Shown: piece by piece, positions 36,099 through 44,609 of the stretch
Numbering within the stretch: position 1 is the first letter of the stretch
Layout: every line of letters begins with the position of its first letter
From: Rhizobium sp. Q54
GTDB lineage: Bacteria > Pseudomonadota > Alphaproteobacteria > SHVZ01
Assembly (NCBI GenBank): GCA_945871425.1
Contig: CAMBVS010000013.1
Location: 1-64,000 of the forward strand
DNA: 64,000 bases
Direction: 5' to 3'
Notes under the pieces: model-generated
What the model was told of the DNA's origin: nothing
Databases searched by the model: none
The model's input: only the letters and a program-made list of their open reading frames with translations
Made by a program: the position numbers and the translations under genes

Positions 36099-37262
36099 CT
36101 ACAGCCCGGCCGCGTCGCAGACGCGCTTCATCTGGCTTGCCGCCTCGAAGTAGTCCTCGGCGATGGCGCGCGCGGCCTTCTGGTGGCGCCGGTAATCCTT
36201 GTTGATGCGCTCGATCGCATCCAGCGCTTCTTCGTGGTTCGAGAAGGCGAACAGGCCCTCGCCGGTCGGGATGTATTTTCCGAACGCCGTGTCCTGGGTG
36301 ATCACCGGCCGGCCGGCGGCGAGATAGCAGACGCTGCGGTCGGAGAACCAGCCCGAGCGCGGGCGCACATAGATGTCCTTGGCGACCGACAGCTCGCCCC
36401 GCGAGCGGTAGAGGAAGTCGGCATAGACGCCGAGCCCGTTGGAGACCGGCACCGGGTCGATCAGGTTCCAGCCGTTGTCGCGCACGATCTTGTCGACGGC
36501 GGGCGTCGGCGGGCGCAGCGCCAGATCGAGCGGCTGCGCCGTCCGCTTCGGCAGGTCGAGGAAGCGGAGGAAGTTCATGTGCTTCGACCACTGGTAAGAC
36601 TCGCCCTCGAACTCGATGTTCTTCGACGAATGCGCCCAGGTCGCGAGGCTGGAGAAATTCTGCGGCGACGAGCCGAAATCGGCCGGCCAGGCGTCGAGGT
36701 TGATCGGCGGGCGCACCTTCAGCCAGGTCCGATTCAGCGGCACCGGGCAGTCGGCGGCTCCTAAGTTCTCGCCGATGGTGAACAGGTGCGTGTGCGCGTC
36801 GACATAGGCGATCGAGTCCGCGTCGCCTTTGGCGAGCTTGATCTGCTCGTAGATCGGGTCGGTGTCGATGAGGATGCGCACCGGGCACGCCATGTGCTCT
36901 TCGCGAAGCTTGGTCGCCCCGCAGAGATTGACGATGGCGTCGGCCTCCTTGTAGAGGCGCATGGCGCGCTCCCTGGAGACGCCGTGCCAGGAGTACTCGG
37001 TGACCGGGTCCCAATAGGCCCAGCGGTCGCCGAGCCCGTAGCGCTCCATCATGGCTTTGACGAAGCCGATGTTCTCGGTCGAGTCCCAGTGCACGGAGTT
37101 CTGCACGAAGGAATACGGGTTGACGCCGTTGTCCTCGACGTACCAGACGTCGTGGCCGAGCTTGCGCAAGCCCAGCACCCAGTTCATCCCCTCCCAGCCG
37201 ACGCCGGCGACCGGCATGCGTCCGGAGAAGTGGAGGACGAGGATGGTCTTCTTCTTCGGCAT
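36099..37262 (-). CDS. Glycosyltransferase-like protein
   Basis: A 387-residue protein with a GT-B-like layout but no confident family. The N-terminus (KKKTILVLHFSGRMPVAGVGWEGMNWVLGLRKLGHDVWYVED) has the Gly-rich strand-loop-helix of GT-B sugar-nucleotide enzymes. The C-terminal part (RSGWFSDRSVCYLAAGRPVITQDTAFGKYIPTGEGLFAFSNHEEALDAIERI) is the typical end of a GT4/GT1-type domain. No acceptor or operon partner is visible; it lies alone between the lipocalin set and mltA. Confidence 0.7.
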   Translation of the reverse strand: MPKKKTILVLHFSGRMPVAGVGWEGMNWVLGLRKLGHDVWYVEDNGVNPYSFVQNSVHWDSTENIGFVKAMMERYGLGDRWAYWDPVTEYSWHGVSRERAMRLYKEADAIVNLCGATKLREEHMACPVRILIDTDPIYEQIKLAKGDADSIAYVDAHTHLFTIGENLGAADCPVPLNRTWLKVRPPINLDAWPADFGSSPQNFSSLATWAHSSKNIEFEGESYQWSKHMNFLRFLDLPKRTAQPLDLALRPPTPAVDKIVRDNGWNLIDPVPVSNGLGVYADFLYRSRGELSVAKDIYVRPRSGWFSDRSVCYLAAGRPVITQDTAFGKYIPTGEGLFAFSNHEEALDAIERINKDYRRHQKAARAIAEDYFEAASQMKRVCDAAGL

Positions 37263-37293
37263 CAGGGGAAGGTCGCGCTCAACTTTGTCATTC

Positions 37294-38367
37294 TCACGAC
37301 GGCGGCGCGACGCCGTGGGGCACCAGCAGATAGAAGGTGCCGCGTGCCTTCATCCGCCCGGCGATCTCGCCCGCCTCGCGGCCGGGCCCGAGGAAGAAGT
37401 CGCCGCGGCCGGCGCCGCGAATGGCGCCGCCGGTGTCCTGGGCCACCACCAGCCGGCGGAGGATGCCGCCCGGCGAATCCGGGTGCGCCAGGTCGAGGAA
37501 GACCGGCGTGCCATAGGGTATGTGGGTCCGGTCGACGGCGAGGCTGCGCCCGGGGGTGAGCGCGACCCCCTGGGCGCCGATGGGGCCATCGCCCTCGAGG
37601 AAGCGGAAGAACACATAGGAGGGGTTGCGGTCGAGGATGGCGCGCGCCTTGTCGGGATTGGCGGCGAGCCAGGCCTTGATCGACTGCATCGACACGTCGT
37701 CCGCATTGAGGCCGCCCTGGTCGATCAGCACCCGGCCGATGGCGACGTAGCGCCAGCCGTTCTGGCCGGCGAAGCCGAGGCGGAGCAGGCGGCCATCCTC
37801 CAGGCGCACCCGGCCGGAACCCTGGATCTCGAGGAAGAAGGCCTCGACCGGGTCGTCGACCCAGATCAGCTCGAGCTCGCGGCCGTCCAGCGCCCCCTTG
37901 GCGATGTCCGCGCGGGGGAAGTAGGGCTTGAGGCGGCCGTTCTCGACCCGTCCGGCAATTCGCTCGCCCTTCAGGGTGTCGCGGAACTCGCCCAGATCGA
38001 CCTGGACCAGGTCGCCGGGCACGCGATGGAGCGGCACGGGAAAGCGGGCGCTCCGCCCGGTCGCGCCGTTCAGCTCGGGCTCGTAGTAGCCGGTGACGAA
38101 GGCCGGCGCGGTCACCCGGTAGGGCTGGAATTCAGCCTCGAAGAAGGCCCGGGCCATCGCCGGATCCTGAGGCAGAGCGGCACAGACCGCGTGCCACGCC
38201 TCCGGCATACGGGGGCAGGAGCGCCTCAGCGCCGGAAGGGCGGCCGCCGGATCGTCCGCGGCCCAGCCCGGAAGATCGCCGAAACCGACCGGCTCGACCT
38301 TGCGTTCGGGGGCGGCGCAGGCGGCGAGAAGGACCAGGAGCGCCAGCGCGCCGAGGCGCCGCATCAT
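37294..38367 (-). CDS. mltA: Membrane-bound lytic transglycosylase A
   Basis: MltA cleaves peptidoglycan glycan strands at the outer membrane, forming 1,6-anhydromuramyl ends. The product (357 residues) has a lipobox LLVLLAACAAPE with Cys near residue 18. The barrel domain contains FVTGYYEPELNGA. The 3D-type C-terminal domain has DRTHIPYGTPVFLDLAHPD and VAQDTGGAIRGAGRGDFFLGPG, with the catalytic Asp of QDTGG. Its ATG overlaps the stop of the Tim44-like gene (TGATG), so the two are coupled. This pair belongs to the conserved origin-flanking group of alphaproteobacteria. Confidence 0.95.
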   Translation of the reverse strand: MMRRLGALALLVLLAACAAPERKVEPVGFGDLPGWAADDPAAALPALRRSCPRMPEAWHAVCAALPQDPAMARAFFEAEFQPYRVTAPAFVTGYYEPELNGATGRSARFPVPLHRVPGDLVQVDLGEFRDTLKGERIAGRVENGRLKPYFPRADIAKGALDGRELELIWVDDPVEAFFLEIQGSGRVRLEDGRLLRLGFAGQNGWRYVAIGRVLIDQGGLNADDVSMQSIKAWLAANPDKARAILDRNPSYVFFRFLEGDGPIGAQGVALTPGRSLAVDRTHIPYGTPVFLDLAHPDSPGGILRRLVVAQDTGGAIRGAGRGDFFLGPGREAGEIAGRMKARGTFYLLVPHGVAPPS

Positions 38368-39038
38368 CAGGGCGAGCGGGTCTCGACGAGCATCCAGTTG
38401 GGATCGCTCGAACGCACGTCGCGGGCGAAGGTCCAGATGTCGGTGATGGTCACCACCTTGCTGGCGTCGCCGTCGACCACCTTGCCGTCGGCCGCCTTGG
38501 TGGCGTTCACCTGCTCGGAGACGAAGCGGATCGTCACCTTGGCGGTCGAGCCGTCGAGATCGACGTCGGCCAGCTCGGTCGCGGTGATGCCGACCAGCGT
38601 GGTCTCGTGGGTCTCGCCGCGGGAGGTGCGGTCGTCGACGGCGCGCTTGAAGTTGTCGAAGACGCCGTCGGCCAGAAGCGGGCGGAGGCTCGCCACGTCG
38701 CCCTTGGCGAAGGACGTGACGATCATCTCGAAGGCGCCGCGGGCGCCGCCGAGGAATCCGGCCTCGTCGAAGCCGGGATCCGCCTGCTTGATCGCCTTGA
38801 TGCCGCGGGCGAGCGGCGTATCGGTCTCGGCGGCCAGGGACTCCAGGGCCTTGCGGTCGCGCTCGGGCAGCCTTACGACGTTGTCCGGCGCCTGCGGGGC
38901 GGGCTCCGCCGGCTTGAACGGGTCGGGGCGGCGCTTCTCCGTGCCCGTGCGCCGTCCCAGCACGCTCCTCAGGCGAAGCCCGAGGAAAATCGCCAGCATG
39001 GCGAAGAAGACGATGTCGAGGAAAGGAAAGCCGTCCAT
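38367..39038 (-). CDS. Tim44/TimA-like domain protein
   Basis: A 223-residue protein with one N-terminal membrane helix (MDGFPFLDIVFFAMLAIFLGL), a proline/charged linker, and a Tim44-like domain (DPGFDEAGFLGGARGAFEMIVTSFAKGD, then TDIWTFARDVRSSDPNWMLVET). Alphaproteobacterial TimA-type proteins are the presumed relatives of mitochondrial Tim44, although their role is not settled. The start is ATG 39038; longer frames are not of this family. It is translationally coupled to mltA. Confidence 0.9.
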   Translation of the reverse strand: MDGFPFLDIVFFAMLAIFLGLRLRSVLGRRTGTEKRRPDPFKPAEPAPQAPDNVVRLPERDRKALESLAAETDTPLARGIKAIKQADPGFDEAGFLGGARGAFEMIVTSFAKGDVASLRPLLADGVFDNFKRAVDDRTSRGETHETTLVGITATELADVDLDGSTAKVTIRFVSEQVNATKAADGKVVDGDASKVVTITDIWTFARDVRSSDPNWMLVETRSP

Positions 39039-39122
39039 CCTGGCCAGATCCGTGTCACTAGCGGCCGCCGTCGCGCGACGGCCATCTTGCCGTATGTAGG
39101 CGCTTGGGGAATAAAGGGCAAC

Positions 39123-39683
39123 ATGCTGCTCATCCGCCACGGCCAGTCCGAGTTCAACGCCGTCTTCAACAAGACCCGCGTCGATCCCGGCATCGAAGAC
39201 CCGAAGCTGACCGACGAAGGCAAGCGCCAGGCGGAGGCCGCGGGCCGGGCCCTGCGCTCGTCGAGCCGGCTCCGGCGCCTGATCTCCAGCCCCTACACCC
39301 GCGCGCTCGAGACCGCGCACATCCTCGCCGACACGCTGGGCGGGCTGCCGATCGAGATCGACCGCCGGGTCGGCGAGCGCGCCGCCTTCGTCTGCGACGT
39401 CGGCACGCCGCTCTCCCGCCTGAAGCAGGCCTGGCCCAAGCTCACGCTCGACCACCTGGACGAGCAGTGGTGGCCGCGCATGGAGGAGTCGGAAGAGGGG
39501 CTGGCGGTCCGCGCCCGGGAGTTCCACGACGACTGGGATCCGCACCCGGAGCGGGCCGAGACCGCCGTCGTCACCCATTGGGGCTTCATCCGCGCCTCGA
39601 CCGGCCTGACGGTGCCCAACTGCACGGTGCTGCGCATCGTCCGGCGCGGCGCTGCCGAGATTGTGCATCCCCTCGATCCATGA
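39123..39683 (+). CDS. Histidine phosphatase (phosphoglycerate-mutase-like) protein
   Basis: A 186-residue branch-1 histidine phosphatase. The phospho-acceptor His is in MLLIRHGQSEFN right at the N-terminus; SSPYTRALETAHILAD has the second Arg; the final His is in VVTHWGFIRAS. Substrate unknown. The start is ATG 39123, only 84 bp from the divergent Tim44-like gene. It precedes secB on the same strand. Confidence 0.92.
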   Translation: MLLIRHGQSEFNAVFNKTRVDPGIEDPKLTDEGKRQAEAAGRALRSSSRLRRLISSPYTRALETAHILADTLGGLPIEIDRRVGERAAFVCDVGTPLSRLKQAWPKLTLDHLDEQWWPRMEESEEGLAVRAREFHDDWDPHPERAETAVVTHWGFIRASTGLTVPNCTVLRIVRRGAAEIVHPLDP

Positions 39684-39720
39684 TAGCCAGCGGCGCCCTT
39701 TTGCCGAAGGATCCGACCCA

Positions 39721-40191
39721 ATGAGCGACGAGACCCAGGCCGGCGGCGGCCGTGGCGCCCCGATCATGATCGGGGCCCAGTTCATCAAGGACTTGTCGTT
39801 CGAGAGCCCGGACGGCCCGCTCGGCCTCGCCCAGATGAAGGACGCGCCGGAGATCGAGCTCGACATCGACGTGTCGCCGATCAAGATCGCCGAGGGCATC
39901 TACGAGATCGACCTCGCGATCAAGACCCAGGCACGCTACGAGGACCGGACGCTGTTCATCTGCGAGCTGGTCTATGCCGGCATCTTCAATCTTGGCCAGA
40001 TGCCGGACGAGGTGATCCGCCCGTTCAGCTACACCGAGGCGCCCCGGCTCCTCTTCCCTTTCGCCCGCCAGATCATCGCCAACTGCACGCGCGACGGCGG
40101 CTTCCCGCCGGTGCTGCTGCAGCCGATCGACTTCACCGAGTTCTACCGCCGGCGCATCCTCGGCCAAGGCAACGGCCAGGCCGACGCCTGA
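39721..40191 (+). CDS. secB: Protein-export chaperone SecB
   Basis: SecB is the tetrameric cytosolic chaperone that delivers unfolded preproteins to SecA. The 156-residue product has IGAQFIKDLSFESPDGP, EIELDIDVSP, FICELVYAGIFNL, RPFSYTEAPRLLFPFARQIIANCTRDGGFPPVLLQPIDFTEFY, all core SecB blocks. The start is ATG 39721. The secB, dnaQ, coaE neighbourhood is conserved around alphaproteobacterial origins. Confidence 0.97.
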   Translation: MSDETQAGGGRGAPIMIGAQFIKDLSFESPDGPLGLAQMKDAPEIELDIDVSPIKIAEGIYEIDLAIKTQARYEDRTLFICELVYAGIFNLGQMPDEVIRPFSYTEAPRLLFPFARQIIANCTRDGGFPPVLLQPIDFTEFYRRRILGQGNGQADA

Positions 40192-40240
40192 GGCCGTCCG
40201 TCGGAACCCCTCCGCCGTCCCCGGCCGCGCCCGCCTCGGA

Positions 40241-40912
40241 TCAGCTCAGCCAGGCCGGTTCCTTGAGCTTCTTCAGGAATTCCGTATGTGCGGCGAGCTC
40301 GGCCTCGCTGGGCGCGTGCGGGCGGGGCGGGCGGATCACCGCCATGCCGGCGGCCTGGGCCCGGCGGCGGGCGGACGCCGCGAGGTCGAATCCCGGCTCG
40401 CGGCCGCCGATCAGCTCCAGGTAGACCAGGGCCAGCAGCTCGCAGTCGAGCTTGGCGCCGTGCTTTTCGCGGGCGGTGAGGTCGATCTCGAAGCGCCGGC
40501 AGAGCGCGTCCAGGCTGGCCGGCGAGCCCGGATATTTGCGCCGTGCCAGCATCACCGTGTCGACGATGCCGCGCTCGCGCGCGATCGTGCCGCGGCCGGC
40601 CCGGCTCAGCTCGTGATCGAGGAATTTCAGATCGAACTCGGCGTTGTGGATGACCAGCGCCGCATCGCCGAGGAAGGACAGCAGCTCCCCCGCCTTGTCC
40701 GAGAACAGCGGGTGCGGGGCCAGGAACTCGCTCGAGAGCCCGTGGATCGCATAGGCGTCCAGCGGCATCTCGCGCTCGGGGTTCAGGTAGGTGTGGAAAT
40801 AGCGCCCGGTCTGGACGTGGTTCTCGAGCTCGACGCAGGCGATCTCCACCACCCGGTGGCCGGCGACCGGATCAAGCCCGGTGGTTTCCGTGTCGAGCAC
40901 GATCTCGCGCAT
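40241..40912 (-). CDS. dnaQ: DNA polymerase III epsilon subunit
   Basis: DnaQ is the 3'-5' proofreading exonuclease. The 223-residue protein has Exo I (VLDTETTGLDP), Exo II (VIHNAEFDLKFLDHEL) and Exo III epsilon (HGAKLDCELLALVYLEL with the preceding His), the DEDDh set. A C-terminal clamp or alpha-binding tail follows. ATG 40912 lies behind GGAG; the frame's earlier ATG (40942) lies well inside coaE and adds nothing characteristic. It overlaps the 3' end of coaE by 41 bp. Confidence 0.95.
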   Translation of the reverse strand: MREIVLDTETTGLDPVAGHRVVEIACVELENHVQTGRYFHTYLNPEREMPLDAYAIHGLSSEFLAPHPLFSDKAGELLSFLGDAALVIHNAEFDLKFLDHELSRAGRGTIARERGIVDTVMLARRKYPGSPASLDALCRRFEIDLTAREKHGAKLDCELLALVYLELIGGREPGFDLAASARRRAQAAGMAVIRPPRPHAPSEAELAAHTEFLKKLKEPAWLS

Positions 40913-41513
40913 GTCGTCTCCTCGGCCAATGCCCTCGGGCAAGATGTTTGGCGATGATCCGGATGCGGCGCAAGGTCGACCTGAAGCCGGCGCCGGTCGG
41001 CACGACGAAATCCGCCCGCCGGCGCTTCTTCCCGTCCGGCATCTGGTGGGCGAGGATGTTGGCCATCTTCTCTTCGGTCATGCCGGGGCGGCGCAGCACC
41101 CGCTGGCGCTGGATGGTCCTCGACGCCGTCACCACCATCACCGCGTGGCAGCGCCGCTCGTTTCCCCCTTCGAACAGAAGCGGGATGTCCAGCACCACCA
41201 GCTTCTTCCGCCGGTTGGCGGCGATGAAGCGGCGCTGGGAGGCGCGGACCAGCGGATGCAGGATCGCCTCCAGCCGCTTCAGCTCGCGCGTATCGGCGAA
41301 GACCCTGGCGCCCAGCGCCTTCCGGTCGAGCACGCCCTTCGCCACCGTGCCGGGGAACGCGCGCGCGATCGCCGGCACCGCCCGGCCGCCCTCGCGGGTC
41401 AACGCATGGACCTCGTGGTCGGCGTCGTGCACGGGGATGCCGAGGCGCCGGAAGATCCGGGCCGCGGACGACTTGCCCATGCCGATCGAGCCGGTGAGGC
41501 CGAGAATGCGCAT
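40872..41513 (-). CDS. coaE: Dephospho-CoA kinase
   Basis: CoaE phosphorylates dephospho-CoA, the last step of coenzyme A synthesis. The 213-residue product has the P-loop MRILGLTGSIGMGKSS, DADHEVHALTREGG, HPLVRASQRRF and DIPLLFEGG. The start is ATG 41513, placing the P-loop near residue 8 as in homologues. Its 3' end overlaps dnaQ. In relatives aroE is usually the upstream neighbour; here an unrelated four-gene insert occupies that place. Confidence 0.95.
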   Translation of the reverse strand: MRILGLTGSIGMGKSSAARIFRRLGIPVHDADHEVHALTREGGRAVPAIARAFPGTVAKGVLDRKALGARVFADTRELKRLEAILHPLVRASQRRFIAANRRKKLVVLDIPLLFEGGNERRCHAVMVVTASRTIQRQRVLRRPGMTEEKMANILAHQMPDGKKRRRADFVVPTGAGFRSTLRRIRIIAKHLARGHWPRRRHARDRARHGNHRA

Positions 41514-41658
41514 GCCCGGGAGAGAATGCCCGAAGCATCGAGGGTCTGCCAATCTCCGCCGCCGGAAGCGGACCAGGAAGCTTCCCCGGAACTGGTCCAT
41601 GCGCGGCGGAGGCGTGGCTGCTAGCCTCGGTGCTCCTCGTCAGCCGGAGCCATCGCGC

Positions 41659-42345
41659 ATGCCCCTCGACCTCGACCAGATCCTCGGACCCGACCTCAAC
41701 TATCCGGGGGCGAAGGCGCCGCCGAAGACGGCGATCCAAGGCCAGTCGGCGCGGCTCGAGCCGATCGACCCGGCCTGGCACGTCGCCGACCTCTACGAAC
41801 TGTCGAAGGACGACGACACCATCTGGAACTACATGGGCTATGGCCCCTTCGCCGACCTGGGTGCGATGCGCACTTGGCTCGATAGCTGCGCCGCCTCGCC
41901 GGACCCGCTCTACTTCGCCATCGTCGACCAGGCGACGGGGCGCGCCGTCGGCATGACCAGCTTCATGCGCATCGATGCGAAGTCCGGCGCGATCGAGATC
42001 GGCAACATCTGGTTCGCCCCGATCCTTCAGAAGACCCGGCAGGCAACCGAGGCGACCTTCCTGCAGATGCGGGAAGTGTTCGACCGCTGGGGCTATCGCC
42101 GCCTGGAGTGGAAGTGCAACGCCCGGAACGCGCCGTCGCGCGCCGCGGCGGCCCGCTTCGGCTTCACCTACGAGGGCCTGTTCCGCCAGCACATGATCAT
42201 CAAGGGCCGCAGCCGCGACACCGCCTGGTTCGCCATGCTCGACAACGAGTGGCCGGAGACCAAGGCCGCCTTCGAGCGCTGGCTGGCGCCGTCCAACTTC
42301 GACGCGGACGGCAGGCAGAGGGCGCCGCTGGCGGCGAGGCGCTAA
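41659..42345 (+). CDS. GNAT family N-acetyltransferase (RimJ/RimL type)
   Basis: A 228-residue acetyltransferase. The GNAT acetyl-CoA site lies at EIGNIWFAPILQKTRQATEATFLQM, and RRLEWKCNARNAPSRAAAARFGFTYEGLFRQHMIIKGRSRDTAWFAMLD is the typical RimJ/L C-terminal half. Protein or small-molecule acceptor unknown. It is divergent from coaE. It is transcribed against its neighbours and marks one edge of an insert in an otherwise conserved region. Confidence 0.92.
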   Translation: MPLDLDQILGPDLNYPGAKAPPKTAIQGQSARLEPIDPAWHVADLYELSKDDDTIWNYMGYGPFADLGAMRTWLDSCAASPDPLYFAIVDQATGRAVGMTSFMRIDAKSGAIEIGNIWFAPILQKTRQATEATFLQMREVFDRWGYRRLEWKCNARNAPSRAAAARFGFTYEGLFRQHMIIKGRSRDTAWFAMLDNEWPETKAAFERWLAPSNFDADGRQRAPLAARR

Positions 42346-42349
42346 GTCC

Positions 42350-42598
42350 TCACGCCGCCTTGGGGCAGCCTTCGGGCTTCACCTTGCGCGTGGTCGAGGC
42401 CGGGAACTTGGCCAGCAGCCGGGCGGGCCGGATCGGCCGCGGCACGAAGTTGCCACCGCAGTTGGGACAGCGGCCGCCCAGCACGCCCTCGACGCAGTCC
42501 CTGCAGAAGGTGCATTCGAAGGAGCAGATGAAGGCCGAGGCCGACTCCGGCGGCAGGTCCTTGTCGCAGCACTCGCAGTTCGGCCTGAGCTCGAGCAT
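42350..42598 (-). CDS. DUF1272 zinc-ribbon protein
   Basis: An 82-residue Cys-rich protein: CECCDKDLPP, FICSFECTFCRDCVEG and GRCPNCGGNFVPRP form a treble-clef or double zinc ribbon, as in DUF1272. Function unknown. It converges on the GNAT gene and lies 23 bp past brnA. Confidence 0.9.
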   Translation of the reverse strand: MLELRPNCECCDKDLPPESASAFICSFECTFCRDCVEGVLGGRCPNCGGNFVPRPIRPARLLAKFPASTTRKVKPEGCPKAA

Positions 42599-42621
42599 CG
42601 AGGTCTCCGTTCAGTTGTCAG

Positions 42622-42876
42622 CTAACGTCCGCGTCCGATGGCGCGTTCCAACGCCTCGCGAATGAGGCGCTGATAGGGAATCCCACGCGCCTTGGCGCGG
42701 GCCTTCACCGCATCGAGCAAAGGCGATGGAAGGCGCATGTTCACCCGCGCTTCCTTTTTCTCCAGCTCGAACCGCATCGGCGTGGCCCCCGACAAGTCGA
42801 ACTTCGTCAGATCGGCTTTGTCGACGAAGTCCTCGGCCTCCCGATCCGTCCTAAACGTCGGGATTTTCCTTTTCAT
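42622..42876 (-). CDS. brnA: BrnA family antitoxin
   Basis: An 84-residue antitoxin of the BrnA family. FRTDREAEDFVDKADLTKFDLSG is the toxin-contacting N-terminus. VNMRLPSPLLDAVKARAKARGIPYQRLIREALERAIG is a ribbon-helix-helix DNA-binding domain. It would neutralise BrnT and repress the operon. The start overlaps the brnT 3' end by 26 bp. Confidence 0.93.
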   Translation of the reverse strand: MKRKIPTFRTDREAEDFVDKADLTKFDLSGATPMRFELEKKEARVNMRLPSPLLDAVKARAKARGIPYQRLIREALERAIGRGR

Positions 42877-43156
42877 AGTGCGCGATCTCCTTTCTGTGCA
42901 TGAACCGCGCGCTGATCGGTCGGACCAATCGGCTGCCCGCTCTTCGACGGATCGTGAAGACGACGAAGACGTACCGACCTTCTCCTGTCCGGCCGATCGC
43001 GCGGTAGCGTGGCTCCCGATCGGAATGCGTCGCGTCGGGAAAGGTCATCACCGTCCCCGAAAACAGCTCCTCGACCTCCGCGGTCGAGACCCCGTGCTTC
43101 CGACACTTTTCACGGTTGGCTTCGTCCCAATCGAATCCGGAAATCCTGCGAGCCAT
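42851..43156 (-). CDS. brnT: BrnT family toxin (RelE-like RNase)
   Basis: A 101-residue BrnT toxin: FDWDEANREKCRKHGVSTAEVEELFSG, the hallmark N-terminus, then DREPRYRAIGRTGEGRYVFVVFTIRR and RPISARFMHRKE. BrnT cleaves RNA and halts growth under stress. Toxin-first gene order with overlap is standard for brnTA. A near-perfect palindrome lies 15 bp upstream in the promoter. It is the second recognisable foreign-type gene pair between coaE and maf. Confidence 0.94.
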   Translation of the reverse strand: MARRISGFDWDEANREKCRKHGVSTAEVEELFSGTVMTFPDATHSDREPRYRAIGRTGEGRYVFVVFTIRRRAGSRLVRPISARFMHRKEIAHYEKENPDV

Positions 43157-43170
43157 GTTTCATGGTGTAT

Positions 43171-43186
43171 TTTTGTATGTACAAAA
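43171..43186. promoter_or_regulatory. BrnTA operator/promoter palindrome
   Basis: TTTTGTA and TACAAAA form perfect 7-bp arms around TG. On minus, a TTGACT -35-like hexamer (43187-43192) abuts the palindrome, so repressor binding would block RNA polymerase. It is strikingly AT-rich for this chromosome. BrnA-type RHH proteins bind such sites in their own promoters. Confidence 0.75.
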
Positions 43187-43203
43187 GTCAACCATAAACC
43201 CGC

Positions 43204-43797
43204 TTACGCCGCCCGCCCGTGCAGGCGGAGGAAATTGACCAGCGGCAGCAGCGGCAAACCGAGGATGGTGAAGTGGTCGCCCTCGACGCGCTCGAACAGG
43301 CGGACGCCGATCCCTTCGATCTGGTAGCTGCCGACGCACCCGAGCGCTTGCGGCCCCGCCTCGGCGAGGTAGGCCTCGATCGCCGGCGCGTCGAGCACAC
43401 GCATGGAGAGATGGGCCGCATCGACATGGGCCCAGGCGCGGACGCCGCCGAGCACCACGACCACCGCCGAGACCAGCCGATGGGTGCGGCCGGAGAGCTG
43501 GGCGAGCTGACCCTGCGCATTCTCCAGGGTTCCCGGCTTCTCCAGCCAGTCGCCGTCGAGATCGAGGATCTGGTCGGCGCCGATCACCAGGTCGTCGGGC
43601 CGGCGCCTGGTGACACGCATCGCCTTGGCCTCGGCCAGCACCTCCGCAGCCTCCTCCGCCGTGGCACCATCGGCCTTGAGCCCGTCGCGGATCTCGCCCT
43701 CGTCGATGCGCGCGACCTCGACCTCGAAGGCGACGCCGGCGCGTTTGAGGAGTTCGGCGCGGATCGGGCTGGCGGATGCGAGCACGACCCGGCTCAC
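43204..43797 (-). CDS. maf: Maf-like nucleotide pyrophosphatase
   Basis: A 197-residue Maf protein that hydrolyses non-canonical or modified nucleoside triphosphates. RVVLASASPIRAELLKRAGVAFEV is the Maf N-terminus. VIGADQILDLDG, KPGTLENAQGQLAQLSGRTHRLVSAV and CVGSYQIEGIG follow in the proper order. The GTG at 43797 shares bases with the ppsR stop (GTGA), so ppsR and maf are one operon. Earlier ATGs in frame only read ppsR. Confidence 0.94.
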   Translation of the reverse strand: MSRVVLASASPIRAELLKRAGVAFEVEVARIDEGEIRDGLKADGATAEEAAEVLAEAKAMRVTRRRPDDLVIGADQILDLDGDWLEKPGTLENAQGQLAQLSGRTHRLVSAVVVVLGGVRAWAHVDAAHLSMRVLDAPAIEAYLAEAGPQALGCVGSYQIEGIGVRLFERVEGDHFTILGLPLLPLVNFLRLHGRAA

Positions 43798-44609
43798 TCG
43801 ATCCCCCGCTTCTGGTTCACCAGCGTGATGATCGACGCCGCTGTCTCCTCGATCGAGCGCCTGGTGACGTCGATCACCGGCCACTGGCCGCGGGCGAAGA
43901 CGCGGCGCGCCTCGGCCACCTCCTCCTTCACCCGGTCGATGTCGATGTAGTCGGTCTCCTTCTCCTCGTTCAGGCTGAGCAGCCGGCTCTTCCTCACCTG
44001 CACCAGGCGGGCGGGATCGTTGGTGAGGCCGACGACCAGGGGCTCCGTCAGCCGGAACAGCTCGTCCGGCAGCGGCACGTTCGGCACCATCGGCACGTTG
44101 GCGACGCGGTATCCCCGGTTGGCGAGATAGAGCGAGGTCGGCGTCTTCGACGTGCGCGAGACGCCGACCAGCACGATCTCGGCCTTGTCGAGATCGTTGG
44201 TGAGCTGGCCGTCGTCATGCGCGAGCGTGAAGTTCATCGCCTCGATGCGCCGGAAGTAGTCCGCATCCATCGCATGCTGGCGGCCGGGGCGATGCCCGCT
44301 CTTCTCGCCGAGATAACCGCCCAGCGCCGCCATCGCCGGATCGAGCACCGCGATCGACGGCACCGAGAGCCGCTGGCAGGCGGCGAGCAGGCTTTCGCGA
44401 AGCCCGTCGGCGACCATGGTGAACAGCACCGGACCGGGATGCGCCTCGACGCCGGCGATCACCTTGGTCAGATGCGCCTCGCTCCTGACCAGCGACCAGA
44501 AGTGCTCGACCGGGGTGACGCCTTCGAACTGCGAAAGGCAGGCGCGCGCCACCGAGCGCACGGTCTCGCCGGTCGAATCCGAGACCAGATGAAGGTGTAC
44601 GCTTTTCAC
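43794..44609 (-). CDS. ppsR: PEP synthase / PPDK regulatory kinase-phosphorylase
   Basis: A DUF299 bifunctional enzyme that phosphorylates (with ADP) and dephosphorylates PEP synthase or pyruvate phosphate dikinase. The 271-residue product begins VHLHLVSDSTGETVRSVARAC. It contains the nucleotide P-loop VGVSRTSKTPTSLYLANRGYRVANVPMVP. The start is GTG 44609; the frame stays open further upstream, but that extension crosses the putative oriC and is not protein-like. RP001 of Rickettsia and its Caulobacter counterpart, members of this family, flank oriC on the side opposite hemE. Confidence 0.93.
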   Translation of the reverse strand: MKSVHLHLVSDSTGETVRSVARACLSQFEGVTPVEHFWSLVRSEAHLTKVIAGVEAHPGPVLFTMVADGLRESLLAACQRLSVPSIAVLDPAMAALGGYLGEKSGHRPGRQHAMDADYFRRIEAMNFTLAHDDGQLTNDLDKAEIVLVGVSRTSKTPTSLYLANRGYRVANVPMVPNVPLPDELFRLTEPLVVGLTNDPARLVQVRKSRLLSLNEEKETDYIDIDRVKEEVAEARRVFARGQWPVIDVTRRSIEETAASIITLVNQKRGIE

